Of a stretch of 64,000 nt of DNA, positions 36,993 to 47,034 are shown piece after piece (positions within the stretch are counted from its first letter, which is position 1; each line of letters starts with the position of its first letter). The notes under the pieces were generated by a model. It had not been told where the DNA came from, made no database searches, and worked only from the letters and a program-made list of their open reading frames with translations. Made by a program: the position numbers and the translations under genes. Origin of the DNA: Faecalibacterium sp. I3-3-33 (GTDB lineage Bacteria > Bacillota > Clostridia > Oscillospirales > Ruminococcaceae); contig NZ_CP094469.1 of NCBI RefSeq assembly GCF_023347295.1, positions 744,001 to 808,000 on the forward strand, read 5' to 3'.

Positions 36993-38116
36993 CCGGGCAG
37001 ACCAGCCTGTTCCCGCCGGAGCCTGCACCTGACCCGCTGCTGTGCTGGCTGTGGCTGTCACAGGTGCTGGGGCCTGCCAGTCTCCACGCCGGAAAGGTGC
37101 TGGACGCCTTTGGCGGCGCACAGGAGGCGTGGGAAGCGCGGGAGACCGAGGAATTCCGGCAGGCGGCAGGGGATACGGCCTTTAAGCGGGCAGCACAGCT
37201 GGATGCAGAAAGTTTCCACACGCTGGTGATGCAGTGCGATGCCCTGCGGGTGCGCATTCTGCCTTTTGACGATCCGGACTACCCACTGGCCTTTTCCCGC
37301 ATCCCGGATATGCCGCTGGTGCTCTACTGCACCGGCGACCCCCGCTGGCTCAACGAGCCCGGGGCGGTGGGCATCGTGGGCAGCCGCAAGCCCACGGAAT
37401 ACGGCCTGAACGCGGCGGCAGATATCGGCGGGGAACTGGCAAAAAACGGAGCCATCATCGTCAGTGGTCTGGCCGATGGGCTGGACAGCGCCGGACACCG
37501 GGCAGCGGTAAAGAACGACTGCCCCACCATTGCGGTGATGGGCGTACCCATCGACCGCACCTATCCGGCAGCCAATGCCGCTCTGCGGCAGAAAATCGAG
37601 CACAAGGGCTGCGTTATCAGCGAGTACCCGCCCTGCGGCGAGGGCGTAGGCCCTAACGGCTTTTTGCAGCGCAACCGGCTCATCGCGGCGCTTTCCTCGG
37701 CTGTACTGGTGGTGGAGGCGCGGGAAAAAAGCGGCACCATGTCCACAGTTGCCCACGCCGAGCGCTACGGCAAGCCTGTGTACGCCGTGCCGGGGAGCAT
37801 CTACTCCTCCAATTCGGCAGGCACGAACGGCCTGCTGCGGGACGAACGCGCCCGGGCCGTGGCGGGTGCAGCCGACCTGCTGGCGGCGCTGGGCCTGCAC
37901 ACCCGGCAGGCAGCACCGGCGGCTGTAAAGCAGCCTGCACCCCTGAGCGATACCGAGCGCCGGGTGCTGGCGGGCATCGGGCCAAAGCCCGTGGGCATCG
38001 AGGAATTGTGCGTGAGCACCGGCCTGCCCATGTCCGCGCTGCTGGGCACCCTGATGAAGCTGGAACTCACCGGCCGGGTGTACAAGCAGCCGGGGCAGCG
38101 GTATGTGCTGCGGTAA
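36989..38116 (+). CDS. dprA: DNA-processing protein DprA
   Basis: 375 aa using GTG at 36989 that overlaps the preceding stop (GTGA). N-terminal SAM-like region; extended Rossmann domain with VGIVGSRKPTEYGL, IIVSGLADGLDSAGHRAA, VISEYPPCGEG, FLQRNRLIAALSSAVLVVEA and SGTMSTVAHAERYGKPVYAV; C-terminal DprA winged helix (TERRVLAGIGPKPVGIEEL). Protects incoming ssDNA and loads RecA in transformation. topA follows, the usual Firmicute order. Confidence 0.94.
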   Translation: MTGQTSLFPPEPAPDPLLCWLWLSQVLGPASLHAGKVLDAFGGAQEAWEARETEEFRQAAGDTAFKRAAQLDAESFHTLVMQCDALRVRILPFDDPDYPLAFSRIPDMPLVLYCTGDPRWLNEPGAVGIVGSRKPTEYGLNAAADIGGELAKNGAIIVSGLADGLDSAGHRAAVKNDCPTIAVMGVPIDRTYPAANAALRQKIEHKGCVISEYPPCGEGVGPNGFLQRNRLIAALSSAVLVVEAREKSGTMSTVAHAERYGKPVYAVPGSIYSSNSAGTNGLLRDERARAVAGAADLLAALGLHTRQAAPAAVKQPAPLSDTERRVLAGIGPKPVGIEELCVSTGLPMSALLGTLMKLELTGRVYKQPGQRYVLR

Positions 38117-38228
38117 AATTGTGGAATATTTCCGCTGGTAAAGCACACAACAGCTGTGGTACAATAATATGAGCGAATGACCGTGCATCCCCTTGGGGGC
38201 ACGTTGCAGATAGAGGAGAAAAGAAGAA

Positions 38229-40313
38229 ATGGCGAAACTGGTTATCGTGGAGTCGCCTGCAAAGGCGAAAACCATCGGCAAATATCTGGGCGATGACTAC
38301 GAGGTCACCGCCAGCATGGGTCATATCCGCGATCTGCCCGCATCTCAGCTGGGCATTGATGTGGAGCATGGCTATACCCCGCAATACATCAGCATCAAGG
38401 GCAAGGAAAAGCTCATCAAGGAACTGAAGAGCAAAGCCAAACACGCCGACGGCGTGCTGCTGGCGACCGACCCGGACCGCGAGGGCGAAGCCATCAGCTG
38501 GCATCTGGCAAATATTCTGGGGCTGGATCCCCACGAGCCCAACCGCGTCACCTTTGACGAGATCACCAAAAAGGGTGTGAAGGAGGGCATGTCCCACCCC
38601 CGCGCCATCGACGAGGATCTGTTCAACGCCCAGCAGGCACGCCGCGTGCTGGACCGTCTGGTGGGCTATAAGCTCAGCCCATTCCTGTGGCGCAAGGTGC
38701 GCCGCGGTCTGTCCGCAGGCCGTGTGCAGAGCGTGGCGGTGCGGCTGATCGACGACCGGGAAAAGGAGATCGAAAACTTCAAGCCCGATGAATACTGGAA
38801 CGTGGACGCCACCTTGGGTGCCGGGCACAAGAGCTTTGTGGCACGCCTTGCCACGGACGCCAACGGCAAAAAGCTGCTGCCCAAAAGCGAGGCCGAGGCA
38901 CGCGCCATTGAAAAGGGCTTGGAGGGCGCAAGCTATGTGGTGAGCGAGCTCAAGCGCGGCAAGCGCGCAAAGCAGCCCACCCCGGCCTTTATCACCAGTA
39001 CCCTGCAACAGGAGGCCTCTCGCCGGTTGGGCTTTACGGCCACCCGCACCATGCGCGCCGCCCAGACGTTGTACGAAGGCGTGGACATTGCCGGACACGG
39101 CATGATGGGTTTGATCACCTATATGCGTACCGACAGCCTGCGCATCTCGGACGAGGCTGTGGCTGCCGCCAAGGAGTATATCGCCGGTGCTTACGGCGAG
39201 GCGTATATCTGCCCCTATAAGCGCACATGGAAGACCAAGAGCGCCACGGCAGCACAGGACGCCCACGAAGCCATCCGTCCCTCTGTGCCGTCCCTGACCC
39301 CGGACGAGGTGGACAAGAGCATCAGCGGCGACACCGCAAAGCTGTACCGCATGATCTGGAGCCGCTTTATGGCCAGCCAGATGGCAGACTGCCAGCAGGA
39401 CACCGTGTCGGTCACCGTCAGCGCGGCGGATTACCACTTCAAGGCCAGCGGCTACACCGTGACCTTTGATGGCTTTACCGCCCTGTACGAGGAAGCCACC
39501 GACGAAAAGGAAAAGAAGGAAACGAACCTTCCCCCGCTGGAGCAGGGACAGGTGCTCAAGCTGCGGGAGCTGAAGAGCGAGCAGAAGTTCACCCAGCCGC
39601 CCGCCCGCTACACCGAAGCTACCCTCATCAAGGCGCTGGAAGAAAACGGCATCGGCCGTCCCTCCACCTACGCGCCCATCATCACCACCATCATCGACCG
39701 CGGCTATGTGGAGCGCGACCAGAAAAAGCTTAAGCCCACCCTGTTGGGCCGGGCTGTGGACGGGCTGATGCTGGAGCAGTTCCCCCACATCGTGGACGTG
39801 GATTTCTCCGCGCAGATGGAGAAGAATCTGGATAAGGTGGAAAGCGGCAAGGCCGACTGGCGCAAGACCGTGGATGACTTCTATCAGGGCTTTGAAGCCA
39901 GTCTGGAACAGGCCGAAAAGAACATGGAGGGCAAAAAGGTCAAGGTACCGGACGAGCCTTCCAGCGAGGTGTGCGACCTGTGCGGCCGCCCCATGGTCAT
40001 CAAGGTGGGCAAGTACGGCAAGTTCTTGGCGTGCAGCGGCTTCCCGGAGTGCCGGGGCACCAAGCGCCTGGTCAAGGACACCGGCGGCATCTGCCCCAAG
40101 TGCGGCAAGGGACGTCTGCTGGAGCGCAAAAGCTCCAAGGGACGCATCTACTACGGCTGCGAGTGCTACCCGGACTGCGATTTTATGACTTGGGATATGC
40201 CGGTAGCCACCAAGTGCGAAAAGTGCGGCAGCACCCTGTTCCGCAAGGGCGGCAAGCTGTACTGCGCCAAGGAAGGCTGCGGCTTTGAGATGCCGGTGCC
40301 CAAAAAGGATTAA
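38229..40313 (+). CDS. topA: DNA topoisomerase I
   Basis: 694 aa. Toprim domain: KLVIVESPAKAKTIGKYLG and TDPDREGEAISWHLA (acidic DxD/E metal site). Active-site Tyr298 in GLITYMRTDSLR. Three C-terminal zinc modules: CDLCGRPMVIK, CPKCGKGRLL and CEKCGSTLF. Relaxes negative supercoils. An extended -10 (TGGTACAAT near 38158) could drive it after dprA. Confidence 0.97.
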   Translation: MAKLVIVESPAKAKTIGKYLGDDYEVTASMGHIRDLPASQLGIDVEHGYTPQYISIKGKEKLIKELKSKAKHADGVLLATDPDREGEAISWHLANILGLDPHEPNRVTFDEITKKGVKEGMSHPRAIDEDLFNAQQARRVLDRLVGYKLSPFLWRKVRRGLSAGRVQSVAVRLIDDREKEIENFKPDEYWNVDATLGAGHKSFVARLATDANGKKLLPKSEAEARAIEKGLEGASYVVSELKRGKRAKQPTPAFITSTLQQEASRRLGFTATRTMRAAQTLYEGVDIAGHGMMGLITYMRTDSLRISDEAVAAAKEYIAGAYGEAYICPYKRTWKTKSATAAQDAHEAIRPSVPSLTPDEVDKSISGDTAKLYRMIWSRFMASQMADCQQDTVSVTVSAADYHFKASGYTVTFDGFTALYEEATDEKEKKETNLPPLEQGQVLKLRELKSEQKFTQPPARYTEATLIKALEENGIGRPSTYAPIITTIIDRGYVERDQKKLKPTLLGRAVDGLMLEQFPHIVDVDFSAQMEKNLDKVESGKADWRKTVDDFYQGFEASLEQAEKNMEGKKVKVPDEPSSEVCDLCGRPMVIKVGKYGKFLACSGFPECRGTKRLVKDTGGICPKCGKGRLLERKSSKGRIYYGCECYPDCDFMTWDMPVATKCEKCGSTLFRKGGKLYCAKEGCGFEMPVPKKD

Positions 40314-40325
40314 AGGAAAGACTAA

Positions 40326-41702
40326 ATGAACGAATATAAAGTAACCATTCTGGGCGCGGGTCTGGCGGGCTGCGAAGCAGCTCTCTGGCTGGCGGGCAAG
40401 GGCGTGCAGGTAGAGCTGTACGAGCAGAAGCCCGTCCACTTTTCTCCCGCCCACAAAAGCGAGGGCTTTGCGGAGCTGATCTGCTCCAACAGCCTGAAGG
40501 CTGAGCGGCTGGACTCTGCCTCCGGTCTGCTGAAGGAAGAGATGCGCCGCATGGGCAGCCGGCTGCTGACCGCCGCCGAGGAGACCCGCGTGGCCGCCGG
40601 CGGTGCGCTGGCGGTGGACCGCGACGCTTTCAGCGCCGCTGTCACCCGCATGGTGGAGCAGTGTGAGAATATCACCGTCCATCGGGAACAGGTGGAAAAG
40701 ATCGACGAAACTGCGCCTATTCTGGTAGCCACCGGCCCCCTGACCGACGGCGCACTGGCTGACGAGATCGGACGCCTGACCGGGGACGAGCGGCTGCATT
40801 TTTACGATGCCGTTGCGCCCATCGTCACCGCCGAAAGCTTGGACTACGGCAAGGTGTTTGCCGCTTCCCGCTACGACCGGGGCGAAGCCGACTACCTGAA
40901 CTGCCCCTTCAACAAGGCAGAATATGAGGCTTTCCATGCCGCGCTTGCCGCTGCCGAGCGTGCCCCCCTGCACGACTTTGACACAGGTGCAGAGCAGAGC
41001 ACAAAGCCCGACCCGGACGCCCACGGCAAAAAGGCCGATACCGTCACCGTGTACGAGGGCTGTATGCCCATTGAGATCATGGCTGCCCGGGGTGCCGACA
41101 CCATGCGGTTCGGCCCGCTGCGCCCGGTGGGTCTGGTAGATCCGAACACCGGCCACCGCCCTTGGGCAAATGTGCAGCTGCGCGCAGAAAATAAGGAGCG
41201 CACCCTGTATAACATCGTGGGCTTCCAGACCAACCTCAAGTGGGGCGAGCAGAAGCGGGTGTTCAGCATGATCCCCGGGCTGGAAAATGCGGAGTTTGTG
41301 CGCTACGGCGTGATGCACCGCAACACCTTTCTGGATGCGCCCCGGGTGCTCAGCGCTCAGCTGTGCCTGAAAGCGCACCCCAACGTGTTTTTTGCCGGTC
41401 AGATCACCGGCTTTGAGGGCTATATGGAAAGCGCCGCCTGCGGTCTGCTGGCAGCACGCAGCCTCTACGCCCGCTTGCAGGGCAGGCAGCTGCCCCCGCC
41501 GCCCGCCGATACCATGTGCGGTGCGCTGGTGCAGTATCTGACCACCGAGAACAAGAACTTCCAGCCCATGGGCGCAAACATGGGCATCCTGCCGCCGCTG
41601 CCCGCCGAGACCCGTCCCCGGGACAAGCGGCTGCGTTACATGGCACAGGCCGAGCGCGCTGTTGCCAGCTTCCAGCACTGGCTGGAGGAAACTGCTCTGT
41701 AA
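40326..41702 (+). CDS. trmFO: Methylenetetrahydrofolate-tRNA (uracil-5-)-methyltransferase TrmFO
   Basis: 458 aa. FAD-binding VTILGAGLAGCEAALWLAGK at the N-terminus; SNSLKAERLDSASGLLKEEM with AELICSNSL; the central Cys motif DYLNCPFNKAEYEAF; EGCMPIEIMAARGADTMRFG; and GQITGFEGYMESAACGLLAA. Makes ribothymidine at tRNA position 54 using folate and FAD. 12 nt after topA, a common pairing. Confidence 0.96.
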   Translation: MNEYKVTILGAGLAGCEAALWLAGKGVQVELYEQKPVHFSPAHKSEGFAELICSNSLKAERLDSASGLLKEEMRRMGSRLLTAAEETRVAAGGALAVDRDAFSAAVTRMVEQCENITVHREQVEKIDETAPILVATGPLTDGALADEIGRLTGDERLHFYDAVAPIVTAESLDYGKVFAASRYDRGEADYLNCPFNKAEYEAFHAALAAAERAPLHDFDTGAEQSTKPDPDAHGKKADTVTVYEGCMPIEIMAARGADTMRFGPLRPVGLVDPNTGHRPWANVQLRAENKERTLYNIVGFQTNLKWGEQKRVFSMIPGLENAEFVRYGVMHRNTFLDAPRVLSAQLCLKAHPNVFFAGQITGFEGYMESAACGLLAARSLYARLQGRQLPPPPADTMCGALVQYLTTENKNFQPMGANMGILPPLPAETRPRDKRLRYMAQAERAVASFQHWLEETAL

Positions 41703-41731
41703 GGCAAACCACCTGAAAGGAGAAAACAGGT

Positions 41732-42748
41732 ATGAAGATCATTGTGGACATGATGGGCGGCGACAACGCCCCGCTGGCTGTTCTGGAAGGCGCTGCACAG
41801 GCCGTCAAGGAGTACGGCGTGCAGCTGATCGGTGTGGGCAACGAGGCGCTGGTGCGCAAGACCGCCGCCGAGCACAACATCCCGCTGGACGGCATCGAGC
41901 TGGTGAACTGCACTGAGACCATCGAGATGTGCGACGAGCCTGCCCGCGCCATCCGCCAGAAGAAGGATTCCTCCATCGTGGTGGGTCTGAATATGCTTAA
42001 AGAGGGCAAGGGCGATGCCTTTGTCTCTGCCGGCAGCACCGGTGCGCTGCACGTTGGCGCAAGCCTCATCGTGCGCACTTTGCGGGGCGTCAAGCGCCCG
42101 GCACTGGCTACCATGGTGCCCGCAAAGCAGCAGGCTTACCTGCTGCTGGACTGCGGTGCCAACGTGGAGTGCCGTCCGGAGATGCTGGCAGCCTTTGCGG
42201 TCATGGGCAGCTGCTATGTGAACAAGGTGGAGGGCCGCAAGAGCCCCAGCGTGGCACTGGCCAACAACGGTGCCGAGGAGAGCAAGGGCACCCCCGTGCT
42301 GCGGGACGCACACCAGCTGCTCAAGACCACCCCGGGCATCCGCTTTGTGGGCAACATCGAGCCGCGTGATGTGCCCAACGGCGAAGTGGACGTGGTGGTC
42401 TGCGACGGCTTTACCGGCAACGTCATCCTCAAGCTGACCGAGGGCGTGGCAAAAATGCTGCTGGGGATGCTCAAGCAGATGTTCCTTGCAAACCTTGGCG
42501 GCAAGCTGGCTTACCTGCTGCTCAAGAGCGGCATTACCGACCTGAAGCACCAGATGGACAGCGAGGAGTACGGCGGCGCACCCTTCCTTGGCGCAAAGCA
42601 GCCGGTCATCAAGGCACACGGCTCCTCCAAGGCAAAGGGCATCAAAAACGCCATCCGGCAGGCAAAGATCTGCGTGGAGAACGACCTGTGCGGCACTATG
42701 CAGTCCGCACTGGACGAGCTTGCCGCAGCACAGAAAACTGAGGAATAA
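41732..42748 (+). CDS. plsX: Phosphate acyltransferase PlsX
   Basis: 338 aa. MKIIVDMMGGDNAPLAVLEG at the N-terminus; FVSAGSTGALHVGASLIV; LLDCGANVECRPEML; VVCDGFTGNVILKLTEG. Converts acyl-ACP to acyl-phosphate for phospholipid synthesis. The usual acpP between plsX and rnc is missing here (18-nt gap). Confidence 0.96.
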   Translation: MKIIVDMMGGDNAPLAVLEGAAQAVKEYGVQLIGVGNEALVRKTAAEHNIPLDGIELVNCTETIEMCDEPARAIRQKKDSSIVVGLNMLKEGKGDAFVSAGSTGALHVGASLIVRTLRGVKRPALATMVPAKQQAYLLLDCGANVECRPEMLAAFAVMGSCYVNKVEGRKSPSVALANNGAEESKGTPVLRDAHQLLKTTPGIRFVGNIEPRDVPNGEVDVVVCDGFTGNVILKLTEGVAKMLLGMLKQMFLANLGGKLAYLLLKSGITDLKHQMDSEEYGGAPFLGAKQPVIKAHGSSKAKGIKNAIRQAKICVENDLCGTMQSALDELAAAQKTEE

Positions 42749-42766
42749 AAGGGAGTAAAAACGACC

Positions 42767-43441
42767 ATGAGCCATCAGTTGGAAACTATCATCGGTTACA
42801 AATTCAAAAACCCGGAGCTGCTGGAGATCGCGCTTACCCACACCAGCTACGCCAACGAGAGCCGCACCCCGGTCAAGCACAACGAGCGGCTGGAGTTTCT
42901 GGGCGACAGCGTATTGCAGATCGTATCCGCAGACTATCTGTTCCACGCCTACGCCGACCGCCCGGAGGGCGATCTGACCCGCATCCGCGCCAGCCTTGTC
43001 AGCGAGGGTGCGCTGTTCCAGTTTGCACAGGAGATCGGCCTTGGCGAGTATCTGCGCCTTGGCCGCGGCGAGGAGCGCTGCGGCGGCCGCACCCGTCCCA
43101 GCGTGGTGTCGGACGCCTTTGAGGCCGTTATTGCCGCCTTGTATCTGGACGGCGGCATGGAGGTGGCGCGCAAGTTCATCCTGCCTTTCATCACCGAGGG
43201 CAAGCACGCCGAGGCGGACTACAAGACCCGTCTGCAGGAGATCGTGCAGCAGAACCCGGAAGAGCGCCTGAGTTATGTGGTGGAAAGCGAGTCCGGCCCG
43301 GATCACGACAAGCATTTCGTGGTGGCGGTGCGCTTTAACTCCGACCGCGTGGCGCGGGGCGAGGGACGCAGCAAAAAAGCCGCCGAGCAGTGCGCCGCCA
43401 AGGAAGCGCTCAAGCTGCTGGGCGTGATAAAGGAAAAGTAA
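42767..43441 (+). CDS. rnc: Ribonuclease III
   Basis: 224 aa. Catalytic signature HNERLEFLGDSVLQI (about residues 37-51), second acidic cluster SDAFEAVIAALYLDGG, and C-terminal dsRBD (DYKTRLQEIVQQ, GEGRSKKAAEQCAAKEAL). Cleaves double-stranded rRNA precursors and structured mRNAs. smc starts on the next base. Confidence 0.97.
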   Translation: MSHQLETIIGYKFKNPELLEIALTHTSYANESRTPVKHNERLEFLGDSVLQIVSADYLFHAYADRPEGDLTRIRASLVSEGALFQFAQEIGLGEYLRLGRGEERCGGRTRPSVVSDAFEAVIAALYLDGGMEVARKFILPFITEGKHAEADYKTRLQEIVQQNPEERLSYVVESESGPDHDKHFVVAVRFNSDRVARGEGRSKKAAEQCAAKEALKLLGVIKEK

Positions 43442-46400
43442 ATGGTATTCAAGGAACTGGAGATCCAGGGCTTTAAAAGTTTTCCCGATAAGGTAAAGAT
43501 CAGTTTTGATACCGGCGTTACCGGCGTGGTGGGTCCCAACGGCTCCGGTAAGTCCAACCTTTCGGACGCAGTGCGCTGGGTGCTGGGCGAGACCAGCTCC
43601 CGCCAGCTGCGTGCCGCCGGCAAAATGGAGGACGTCATCTTTGGCGGCACCCGCAAGCGCAGCCCCATGGGCTTTGCGCAGGTGCGGCTGACGCTGGACA
43701 ACGCCGCCCACACGCTGGATGTGGACGCGGACGAGGTGACCATCGGGCGCAAATACTACCGCTCCGGCGACAGCGAGTACACCATCAACGGGCAGGTATG
43801 CCGCCTGCGTGACGTGTACGAGCTGCTGCTGGATACCGGCATCGGCAGGGACGGCTATTCGGTCATTGGGCAGGGACGCATTGCGGAGATCGTGGCAGCA
43901 AAAAGCAGCGAGCGCCGCGAGATCTTTGAAGAAGCCTGCGGCATTGCCAAGTACCGCTACCGCAAGACCGAAGCCGAGCGCCGTTTGGCTGCGGCGGGCG
44001 AGAACTTGGAGCGGTTGCGGGATATCCTTGGAGAGCTGGAAAGCCGGGTGGGTCCGCTGGAAAAAGAGAGCGCCAAGGCACAGAAGTTTCTGGAACTGAG
44101 CGCCCAGCGCAAAACGCTGGAAGTGACCCTGTGGACCGATGGAGTGCACCGTGCCCGGGAAGCCGTGCGCCAGCAGGTGCGGGACTACGAGACCGCCCAG
44201 ACCGACTACGAGCGTTTCGACCGGGAGACCAAGGCCGCCGAGCAGGAGGCTGAGGAGATCCGTATGCAGGCACAGCAGCTGACGGTTGCTGTCGAGCGCC
44301 TGAATGGGGATATCCGCAGCATCACCCAGCAGATCAGCGGCTCCGAAAGCCGCATCGCCGTGCTGGAAAACGATATTCTGCGCAACGACGAGAGTGCGGC
44401 TTCCCTGCAGCAGGAAATCGCCGCTGGGCAGCAGGATACTGCCGAAGCGGATGCCGCTTTGCAGCGCCACCGCGCCGTGGCAAAGACCATGGAGGCGGCG
44501 GGCGAAAAGCTTGCGGCAGAGATCGAGGCGCTGAACGCCGAACTTGCCCGGCTGGCAGATGCCAGCACCGCCAGCGGTGCACGCAAGGACAGTCTGCGGG
44601 CAGAGCTTGCCGACCGCACCGCAAAGCGCACCGAAGCACAGGTGGCACAGGCAGCCGCCGAAGCTGCCGGAGACACCGCCCGGCAGCGTCTGCCCGCGCT
44701 GGAACAGAGCGCCCGGGACGCCGCCGCACAGCTGGAAAAGACAAAACAGGATCTGGCCGATACCGTAAAGTACCGCCAGACGCTGGAGGAAAATGAAAAG
44801 CAACTGGGCAACATCCGTTCCGGTCTGGAACTCAAGCTGCGCAGCCGCAAGGCCGCGCTGGACGAAGCCGATGCCGCCGAGCAGCGGCTGGGCAGGGAAC
44901 TGGATGCTGCCCGGCAGCGCCTTTCGGTGCTGCGGGAGCTGGAAAAGAACATGGACGGCTACCAGAACTCGGTGCGCGCGGTCATGCGCGCCGCCGGGGC
45001 ACGCCGTCTGCGGGGCGTTCTGGGGCCGGTATCCACCATCCTGAAAGTCGAGCCCGGGTGCGAGGTGGCTATCGAGACCGCATTGGGCGGCGCGTTGCAG
45101 AACATCGTGGTGGAAAACGAAGCCGCCGCGAAAGCCGCTATCGCTCTGCTGCGCAATGACCATGCAGGCCGCGCCACCTTCCTGCCGCTGGACACCGTGC
45201 AGCCCGGCGCGTTCCGGGGACGGCTGTCCGGCACGGCGCGGCTGGCCTCTGCGCTGGTGCAGGCCGACCCCCGGTACGAGAATATCGTCTCGAACCTGCT
45301 GGGGCGCATCATCGTGGTGGAGGATATCAACGAAGCCTCCCGCGTGGCGCGGGACAACGGCTACCACAACAAGGTGGTCACCATGGACGGACAGGTGATC
45401 AATGCAGGCGGCAGCTTTACCGGCGGCAGCGTGCAGCGCAGCGCCGGTCTGTTTACCCGCAAGCAGGAGATGGAAGAGCTGCGCCTGAAGGCGGCCAAGC
45501 TGCAAAAAGACTGCTTTGCCGCACAGGAAAAGACCGACCAGTGTAAAGAACAGGCGGACGCATTGCAGGCAGAGCTGACTGCCACCGCCAGCGAGCAGAT
45601 CACTGCCGCCAACGACCGAGTGCGTGCAGAGGCCGAACAGAAGCGGCTGGAAGCTGCCGCCGCCCAGCTGGAAACTGCCGTGCAGAACGCGCAGCAGCAG
45701 ATGGACGCCTTGCAGGCTGCCTTGAATGACAGCCGCGCCAAGGCCGATGCTGCCGCCTTGCAGCAGGCAGAGCTGACGGCGCAGATCGAGCAGCTGACTG
45801 CCGAGCTGAGCCGCATCGCAGAGGGCAGCGACAGCTTCCTGACCCAGCAGAACCAGCTGGCACAGGCGCTCAGCGCCAAGCGGCTGGAACAGGTGACCCG
45901 CCGAAAGGACGCGGAGCTGGCTTACAGCCAGATCGCTGCGCTGGAACAGCGCGCCAAGGACGCCGCTGCCCGCCGCACTGCACTGGAAGAAAGCCTTGCC
46001 GCCCTTGCCGCCCGCAGCGAAGCCTGCCGCACCGAGATCGCGGCTATCCGCAAGGCCAAGACCGACAGCCAGACCACCATTACCCAAAAGGAGCAGGCCA
46101 TCCGCGAAGCTACTGAAAAGCGGCTTGCCTGCCAGCAGAAGGAAACGGAAGCGCTGGCGAAAGCCCGCACCGCCTCCGACAGCCGCGAGGAGGTGGGCCG
46201 GGAGATGGCACGCCTTGCCGAGCGCAAGGCCGCTGCCGAGACCGAGTACGACCAGACCGTGGCAAAGCTGTGGGACGAGTATCAGATCTCGGTCAGTCAG
46301 GCGGAGCAGTTGTGCGTGGAGTTCGACAGCCTGACCGCCTTGCGGGCACAGGTGGCAGACCTGCGCGGCAAGATCCGTGCCCTTGGTAGCGTGAACGTGA

Positions 46401-46999
46401 GCGCTATCGAGGAGTACAAGGAGGTCAAAGCCCGCTACGATGAACTGTCCCGTCAGGTGACCGATGTGGAGGAGAGCCGCAACGAGCTGGGACGCATGAT
46501 CGCAAAGCTTTCCGCCCAGATGCGGGAGATCTTCACCGACAGCTTCCGTGCCATCAACGAAAACTTCAGCCGCGTGTTCACCGAGCTGTTCGGCGGCGGC
46601 GAAGCCAGCCTTGTGCTGGAGGACGAAAGCGATGTGCTGGCCTGCGGCATCGGTATCCGGGTAGCGCCGCCGGGCAAGGTGATCAAAAATCTGGAAGCCC
46701 TCTCCGGCGGCGAGCAGGCGCTGGTGGCGATCAGCATCTACTTTGCCATTCTGGCTGTGAACCCCGCGCCCTTCTGCATTCTGGACGAGATCGAAGCCGC
46801 CTTGGACGATGCCAACGTGGTGCGGTTTGCTCAGTATCTGCGCCGCATCAGCGATAAGACCCAGTTCATCGTCATCACCCACCGCCGCGGCACCATGGAG
46901 GCCGCCAACGTGCTGTATGGTGTTACCATGCAGGAGGACGGCGTGTCCAAGCTGCTCAAGCTGGATCTGGAACAGGTTGACGCAACGCTGGTTTCCTGA
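43442..46999 (+). CDS. smc: Chromosome segregation protein SMC
   Basis: 1185 aa. Walker A VVGPNGSGKSNLSDAVRWVL (near residue 30); a long coiled coil; hinge around 515-640 (RLRGVLGPVSTILKVEPGCE, and GGSFTGGSVQRSAGLFTRKQ); a returning coiled coil; C-terminal signature ALSGGEQALVAISIYFAIL and Walker B PFCILDEIEAALDDANVVRF. ATPase core of condensin. Directly abuts rnc, with ftsY 35 nt downstream, the classic Firmicute rnc-smc-ftsY order. Confidence 0.97.
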   Translation: MVFKELEIQGFKSFPDKVKISFDTGVTGVVGPNGSGKSNLSDAVRWVLGETSSRQLRAAGKMEDVIFGGTRKRSPMGFAQVRLTLDNAAHTLDVDADEVTIGRKYYRSGDSEYTINGQVCRLRDVYELLLDTGIGRDGYSVIGQGRIAEIVAAKSSERREIFEEACGIAKYRYRKTEAERRLAAAGENLERLRDILGELESRVGPLEKESAKAQKFLELSAQRKTLEVTLWTDGVHRAREAVRQQVRDYETAQTDYERFDRETKAAEQEAEEIRMQAQQLTVAVERLNGDIRSITQQISGSESRIAVLENDILRNDESAASLQQEIAAGQQDTAEADAALQRHRAVAKTMEAAGEKLAAEIEALNAELARLADASTASGARKDSLRAELADRTAKRTEAQVAQAAAEAAGDTARQRLPALEQSARDAAAQLEKTKQDLADTVKYRQTLEENEKQLGNIRSGLELKLRSRKAALDEADAAEQRLGRELDAARQRLSVLRELEKNMDGYQNSVRAVMRAAGARRLRGVLGPVSTILKVEPGCEVAIETALGGALQNIVVENEAAAKAAIALLRNDHAGRATFLPLDTVQPGAFRGRLSGTARLASALVQADPRYENIVSNLLGRIIVVEDINEASRVARDNGYHNKVVTMDGQVINAGGSFTGGSVQRSAGLFTRKQEMEELRLKAAKLQKDCFAAQEKTDQCKEQADALQAELTATASEQITAANDRVRAEAEQKRLEAAAAQLETAVQNAQQQMDALQAALNDSRAKADAAALQQAELTAQIEQLTAELSRIAEGSDSFLTQQNQLAQALSAKRLEQVTRRKDAELAYSQIAALEQRAKDAAARRTALEESLAALAARSEACRTEIAAIRKAKTDSQTTITQKEQAIREATEKRLACQQKETEALAKARTASDSREEVGREMARLAERKAAAETEYDQTVAKLWDEYQISVSQAEQLCVEFDSLTALRAQVADLRGKIRALGSVNVSAIEEYKEVKARYDELSRQVTDVEESRNELGRMIAKLSAQMREIFTDSFRAINENFSRVFTELFGGGEASLVLEDESDVLACGIGIRVAPPGKVIKNLEALSGGEQALVAISIYFAILAVNPAPFCILDEIEAALDDANVVRFAQYLRRISDKTQFIVITHRRGTMEAANVLYGVTMQEDGVSKLLKLDLEQVDATLVS

Positions 47000-47034
47000 T
47001 ATAAAATAAACAGAAAATAGATGGGAGGACCACT

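Noticed and set aside
38067..41678. 1203-codon minus-strand open frame opposite topA and trmFO
   Set aside because: Shadow frame of two clear housekeeping genes.
41636..46882. 1748-codon open frame on the minus strand opposite plsX, rnc and smc
   Set aside because: It mirrors three well-supported plus-strand genes. It has no start signals or recognisable domains and arises from GC-rich codon bias.
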